Shown here: one piece after another, positions 22,931 to 26,202 of the stretch | How the letters are laid out: each line of letters starts with the position of its first letter | Numbering within the stretch: the stretch's first letter is position 1 | Origin: Sphingomonadales bacterium | Lineage (GTDB): Bacteria > Pseudomonadota > Alphaproteobacteria > Sphingomonadales > Sphingomonadaceae | Length of the DNA stretch: 26,202 nt | Assembly (NCBI GenBank): GCA_017304125.1 | Contig: JAFKLV010000371.1 | Span: forward strand, 1 to 26,202 | Reading direction: 5' to 3' | The notes under the pieces: model-generated | Seen by the model: only the letters and a program-made list of their open reading frames with translations | What the model was told of the DNA's origin: nothing | Database searches by the model: none | Program-made: the position numbers and the translations under genes

Positions 22931-24628
22931 ATGATCAGCAGCAGGCGACAAGCGCTCGGACTGGGCGTTGCCGGCATCATGGCCAGCGCATTGCCGGGGG
23001 GCGCCCGCGCGGCGATTCCGGCGACGCTCGAGATTCGCTCGAAGGGCCGGGATTATGCCGCGGCGCTCGACAAATTGCGCGATTATGCCGCAGCGGAGCT
23101 TGCCGCGGTCGGCCAGCCCGGCATGACGATCAGCATCGCCGACGCCGATGGTTTTGCCGCGACGATCGCGCTCGGCTGGGCGGATGTCGAGAATAAGGTG
23201 CCGGTCCGCGCCGATCATCTGTTCGAGATCGGATCGATCAGCAAATCGATCTCGGCCTTGTGCATCCATTCGCTCGTCGATGAAGGGCGGATCGACCTCA
23301 ATCTGCCGATCTCGCATTATCTGGATGGCGTGCCGCTACCGGAAACGCCGATCACGACGCAGCAATTGCTCAATCATGCGAGCGGCTTCGCGCATGACGC
23401 GCCGGTCTTCCCGGATTCGCCCGACGGTCGGCTGTGGAGCGGCTTCGCGCCAGGATCGCACGCGTCGTACAGCAATATCGGCTATCTGCTGCTCGGGCTG
23501 ATCATCACCCGCGTCACCGGCCGCCCGCACCCTGAGGTGATCCGCGAGCGTGTGCTGGCCCCGCTGGGGATGAAGGAGGCCACCGCGCATCTGCTGGCTG
23601 CGGACCGCGCGCATTATGCCACCGGCTATGTCCCGATGATCGAGGACCGCCCGGTGATGACGCAAACGCATATGGTGCCGGGGCAGCTCGCCGAGGGCGA
23701 TTTCGCCTCCGGCGCGGTCGCGGCGACGAGCACGGCGATGCTGGGTTATCTGCGCTATGTGCTGGCGCTCGGCCGCGGATCGGGCGCGCCGATCATGTCG
23801 GATGCGCGCGCCAAGGCGCTGCTCGCGAACGATATGGAACTCGACGAATTCGGCCCCGGTGCGCGCTATGCCAGCGGCTTCGCCAAGGTGAAGATCGACG
23901 GCAAGCCGGTGCTTCACCACACCGGCGGGATGGAGCTGTTCACCTCCTCCTTCCACGTCGATCCCACGGCCGGGGTGGCGTGTTTCGCGAGCGTCAACGG
24001 CCGGGTCGGGCCGTATCGCCCGCGCAAGACCACGGCATATGCGATCGAACTGCTCCGCGCGGTGCGCGACGGCAAGCCGCTGCCGGCGGCGCCCGATCCG
24101 CTGGCCTATCGCAAGATCGAGAAGGCCGCGCCGCTGCTCGGCCGCTGGTCCGGCCCCGAAGGGCGCTCGTTCGAGCTGAAGGCGGTGCCGGGGGGCGTGC
24201 GCCTTGTCGCCGGAGGCACGGAAGGGCGGGTCGAACTGTCCGACGAGAATGAGCTGGCGACCGATCATCCGTTGTTCGACCGGCATTTGCTGACCTTTGA
24301 GGTGAAGGGCGATCGCGCCACCGGCGTGTGGTGGGGCGAGCAATGGTTCGCGCCGACCAGCGCGCCGGCGCAACCCGCCGCCGATCCCGCGCTCAAGCCG
24401 CTTGCAGGGGTGTTTACCACCGGCAATCCGGCGGAGCGCCTCACGTTGCTGGTGCGCGGCAAGGCGCTTCACCTCGAAGGCGCGGGGGAGCTGATCCGGC
24501 GGCCGGGCGGTTTCTGGTCGCCGAAAAAGGATGTCGGCGGGGTTACGCGTCTGTGGTTCGATAAGGTCGTCAACGGCGCGCCCTATCAGATATCCTTCTG
24601 CGGCGCCCCGTTCCCGCGGCTGAGCTGA
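22931..24628 (+). CDS. Tat-type serine hydrolase, class C beta-lactamase/esterase family (S12)
   Basis: Encodes 565 aa with AGGA 6 nt ahead of the ATG. The N terminus SRRQALGLGVAGIMASALPGGARA is a likely twin-arginine signal. The serine-hydrolase domain (about 40-390) has Ser102-x-x-Lys105 in GSISKS, the Tyr180-Ser-Asn182 motif in YSNIGY, and His330-Thr-Gly-Gly in HHTGGM replacing the Lys-Thr-Gly of true beta-lactamases. The HTG form is common in esterases, D-aminopeptidases and peptidases of this superfamily. The C-terminal 170 residues form a lipocalin-like/DUF3471-type beta domain. It should act in the periplasm on an ester or peptide. Antibiotic resistance should not be assumed. A strong promoter and long leader precede it. 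Confidence 0.88.
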   Translation: MISSRRQALGLGVAGIMASALPGGARAAIPATLEIRSKGRDYAAALDKLRDYAAAELAAVGQPGMTISIADADGFAATIALGWADVENKVPVRADHLFEIGSISKSISALCIHSLVDEGRIDLNLPISHYLDGVPLPETPITTQQLLNHASGFAHDAPVFPDSPDGRLWSGFAPGSHASYSNIGYLLLGLIITRVTGRPHPEVIRERVLAPLGMKEATAHLLAADRAHYATGYVPMIEDRPVMTQTHMVPGQLAEGDFASGAVAATSTAMLGYLRYVLALGRGSGAPIMSDARAKALLANDMELDEFGPGARYASGFAKVKIDGKPVLHHTGGMELFTSSFHVDPTAGVACFASVNGRVGPYRPRKTTAYAIELLRAVRDGKPLPAAPDPLAYRKIEKAAPLLGRWSGPEGRSFELKAVPGGVRLVAGGTEGRVELSDENELATDHPLFDRHLLTFEVKGDRATGVWWGEQWFAPTSAPAQPAADPALKPLAGVFTTGNPAERLTLLVRGKALHLEGAGELIRRPGGFWSPKKDVGGVTRLWFDKVVNGAPYQISFCGAPFPRLS

Positions 24629-24644
24629 GCTGGGGTGGCCCGTC

Positions 24645-24672
24645 GGGGAAGTCTCCTAAAGGAGAGCTTTCC
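24645..24672. terminator. Hairpin between convergent genes
   Basis: TCTCC-TAAA-GGAGA (24652-24665) is a perfect core. GGGAAG (24646-24651) can pair with CTTTCC (24667-24672) with one bulged base and one G-U pair. It lies 17 nt after the serine hydrolase stop, and the convergent 183-aa gene ends at 24745, so it could terminate either transcript. No clear T-run is present. Confidence 0.45.
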
Positions 24673-24744
24673 TGGCGGGGCGGCCAGCACATCGGGCGTC
24701 AAACACAAACGTCTCAGTAATGAACGTTCAATCCTTGCCGCTCA

Positions 24745-25296
24745 TTACAAGGTCCAGGGCGCATGAATGTCGGCGATCAACTTCAGCATTCTTGCGGTCC
24801 AGGCGAACTTTTCGTCTTCTCGTGTAGCATAACCAAGTTCTGTAAGTGAGTTAAGCATCTCGCGAGTGTCAAATGAAGTGCTGCCATCGCTGTTTTCGTA
24901 GAATTTTGCATCGAAAGGCTCTGCCCCTTCAGGCAGTAATTCAATCACGCCATAGATAAACAAAATAATGAACGTACTGGCGATTTCATCGATATCGAAG
25001 CCATTGTCGACGAGGAAGGAGCTGTAAGCATCTACCGCGTCGTATCTGATGGTAACCCGATAGCCGCGACGTCCCGCTTCGGCGAGGACTCCCATCGCTT
25101 CCATTTTTGTGCAAAACCGCTCTGCAGCAGACACCCCGGAGTGATATGCGAACACTCCATCTTCTTGGCGAAAGATGTAAAGCCACCGCCCGGTATTCCA
25201 GAAGAAAAAGGCGCGCAAGATCCCACTGAGGAGAACCTTCGCCGCTCGGCGGCCGGCTGTCTCTTGCGGCGATGCGGGGGTGTCGGAAATGCTCAT
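24745..25296 (-). CDS. Hypothetical protein, 183 aa
   Basis: I do not recognise this protein. The predicted product is soluble and acidic overall. It has a basic, hydrophobic N-terminal part (KVLLSGILRAFFFWNTGRWLYIF), which could be a helix that touches membrane or a partner. A hydrophobic stretch STFIILFIYGVIELLPEG lies in the middle, and a helical C-terminal part MLNSLTELGYATREDEKFAWTARMLKLIADIHAPW looks like a small winged-helix or capping domain. No signal peptide is clear. No good ribosome binding site precedes the ATG at 25296. The base composition appears less GC-rich than the rest of the window and the codon use is less biased, which suggests accessory DNA. It is convergent with the serine hydrolase gene. 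Confidence 0.65.
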   Translation of the reverse strand: MSISDTPASPQETAGRRAAKVLLSGILRAFFFWNTGRWLYIFRQEDGVFAYHSGVSAAERFCTKMEAMGVLAEAGRRGYRVTIRYDAVDAYSSFLVDNGFDIDEIASTFIILFIYGVIELLPEGAEPFDAKFYENSDGSTSFDTREMLNSLTELGYATREDEKFAWTARMLKLIADIHAPWTL

Positions 25297-25476
25297 GGCT
25301 ATCGCGTAGCGACGTTATTCTAACAAATATTGAAGCGTCTAGTACGGGCCCAGAGAGATGCCGGTTCATTCACTGTCCGACTCGAGACAATTAATAACAG
25401 CGGCGCGAGATCTCATCGCTGCCGGGTATAGGTCGCTCCATTTGCAGTCGACCCCGCGACATGAGAGAGAGCCTGA

Positions 25477-25698
25477 ATGCACGCGATTCGCGCTACAAAA
25501 GGCGATATCTCAACCGCCTCGACCTCTAAGTTGATCCTTATGGGCCTCCTCGTCTTGTGGTGCCCATATGTGTTTGTTTGGTTTGTCGCGAGGCCGCCAT
25601 ATCCGAAGGCTTTCAGGGCTGTCGCGATTGGATGGGCTGTGTTCTGGTCCGCCTGTGCCATTCTATATCTGGCGATAGGTGGCGACCGTGTGTCCTAG
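25477..25698 (+). CDS. Small two-helix membrane protein, 73 aa
   Basis: The product has two hydrophobic segments: about 18-37 (KLILMGLLVLWCPYVFVWFV) and about 46-67 (FRAVAIGWAVFWSACAILYLAI), with a short loop RPPYPKAF between them. A purine-rich GAGAGAG sits a few bases ahead of the ATG. No family is recognised. The coding call rests on the membrane pattern and the ribosome binding site. An antisense open frame of similar length covers part of it, but its product lacks any recognisable pattern. Confidence 0.5.
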   Translation: MHAIRATKGDISTASTSKLILMGLLVLWCPYVFVWFVARPPYPKAFRAVAIGWAVFWSACAILYLAIGGDRVS

Positions 25699-25747
25699 TG
25701 GCCGCTAAGCTCGATCTGTTCTGAAAAGCGGCCGTTCGCTTAGCCAC
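25698..25747 (+). terminator. Stem-loop after the 73-aa gene
   Basis: GCTAAGC (25704-25710) pairs with GCTTAGC (25738-25744), and GTG (25698-25700) with CAC (25745-25747) across a 3-nt bulge. It begins at the last base of the stop codon of the 73-aa gene. There is no T-run. It may be a 3' stabiliser or a terminator. Confidence 0.3.
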
Positions 25748-25844
25748 CCAGATTCTGCTGCGTTGGGCTAAGAAAGTAGGGTGCCGGTTTGCGGACACGC
25801 GCCAATTCAGCAATTGAGGGTTGTTCTTCGCGGAGAGGCAGCCT

Positions 25845-26117
25845 GTGAGTAGCGCTTGGTCGGGCATATGGGTCGTCGCGATCATCGCGTTCGTGCTTGG
25901 GCATTTCGGTAGCCGTCGCAGGCGCCAGATAAGCTTGATCGTTCTCATTCTCTCGCCGATTGCCGCTCTCGCGCTTGGCTTGGCCGCCGCATCGCCATTG
26001 CAGCCCGGTTATTTGCAGGAATGGCTGCGCATAATGTGGCTTAGCTTGCCGTGGCTAGCTCTTTGGACAGGCTTGGCGATAATTGGCTATTCTGTTGCCC
26101 GTTGGAGCGTCCGCTAA
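25845..26117 (+). CDS. Small membrane protein, 90 aa
   Basis: I chose the GTG at 25845 because GGAGAGG lies about 6-7 nt upstream; an in-frame TTG at 25821 has nothing comparable. The product has a first hydrophobic helix (VVAIIAFVLGHFG), a basic turn SRRRRQ, a second helix (ISLIVLILSPIAALALGLAAAS) and a third (IMWLSLPWLALWTGLAIIGYSVA). It should therefore be an inner-membrane protein with three segments. No family is recognised. It follows the other small membrane-protein gene on the same strand by about 150 nt, and both lie in the less GC-rich part of the window. Confidence 0.6.
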   Translation: MSSAWSGIWVVAIIAFVLGHFGSRRRRQISLIVLILSPIAALALGLAAASPLQPGYLQEWLRIMWLSLPWLALWTGLAIIGYSVARWSVR

Positions 26118-26157
26118 ATGCAAATGAACTCCTAAAAGCAGATCGAGAACGAGCCAC

Positions 26158-26188
26158 CCGACTCCCGCTACGCGAGAGCGGGAGTCGG
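26158..26188. terminator. Perfect 12-bp hairpin near the right edge
   Basis: CCGACTCCCGCT (26158-26169) and AGCGGGAGTCGG (26177-26188) pair perfectly around a 7-nt loop. It lies 40 nt after the 90-aa gene. Only two T follow, so it is either a terminator with a weak tail or half of a repeat that continues outside the window. Confidence 0.6.
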
Positions 26189-26202
26189 TTACCAGAAAGG
26201 CA

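Noticed and set aside
22931..24628. Antibiotic-resistance beta-lactamase
   Set aside because: The third motif is HTG rather than KTG and a long C-terminal domain is present. The wider serine-hydrolase family is the safer call.
24721..24730. Perfect 10-bp palindrome TGAACGTTCA between convergent genes
   Set aside because: A single short palindrome with no promoter or partner copy nearby could be chance.
25413..25661. An 82-codon minus-strand frame overlapping the 73-aa membrane-protein gene
   Set aside because: It has no hydrophobic or domain pattern and no convincing ribosome binding site; the plus-strand frame has two membrane helices and a purine-rich site.

Overview
The window looks like chromosomal DNA of a sphingomonad-type alphaproteobacterium (Sphingomonas or a close relative). 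This is inferred from the high GC content, the two large TonB-dependent receptors with VVVTGT plug starts, the secreted hydrolases, and the gene families present. No rRNA, tRNA, CRISPR array, insertion sequence or phage gene was recognised. All calls come from reading the sequence by eye; no database search was run.

Region 1 (1-10500, minus strand) is one long catabolic operon that runs off the left edge. In transcription order it encodes a TonB-dependent receptor, a GH78 alpha-L-rhamnosidase, a type-B carboxylesterase, an alpha/beta-hydrolase, a tannase/feruloyl-esterase-family enzyme and the start of an acyl-CoA synthetase. The last five genes are joined by four consecutive 4-nt start/stop overlaps. 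The set fits uptake and stepwise dismantling of a rhamnosylated, ester-linked compound: a plant phenolic glycoside, a decorated pectin fragment, or a rhamnose glycolipid. A palindrome overlaps the best candidate -35 box upstream.

Region 2 (10600-14950) holds small regulatory and metabolic units. They are an orphan ACT-domain protein, a TetR regulator divergent from a four-helix DUF1772 membrane protein, a class I/II aminotransferase, and a SAM methyltransferase divergent from an Rrf2-family regulator. Both divergent promoters contain inverted repeats suited to the adjacent regulator.

Region 3 (15000-22600, plus strand) starts with a second TonB-dependent receptor whose start codon lies in a 9-bp inverted repeat. 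Fourteen bases downstream is a Tat-exported, class V aminotransferase-fold PLP enzyme that resembles the periplasmic siderophore-tailoring enzyme PvdN in layout. A LysE/RhtB exporter follows. Next come two tandem secreted DUF4139 paralogues, the second with a run of 13 prolines.

Region 4 (22600-24650) has a well-formed promoter, a leader of about 260 nt with three predicted stem-loops, and a Tat-type serine hydrolase of the class C beta-lactamase/esterase family. Region 5 (24650-26202) looks less GC-rich and has less typical codon use. It holds an unrecognised 183-aa protein, two very small membrane proteins and a perfect 12-bp hairpin, and looks like accessory DNA.
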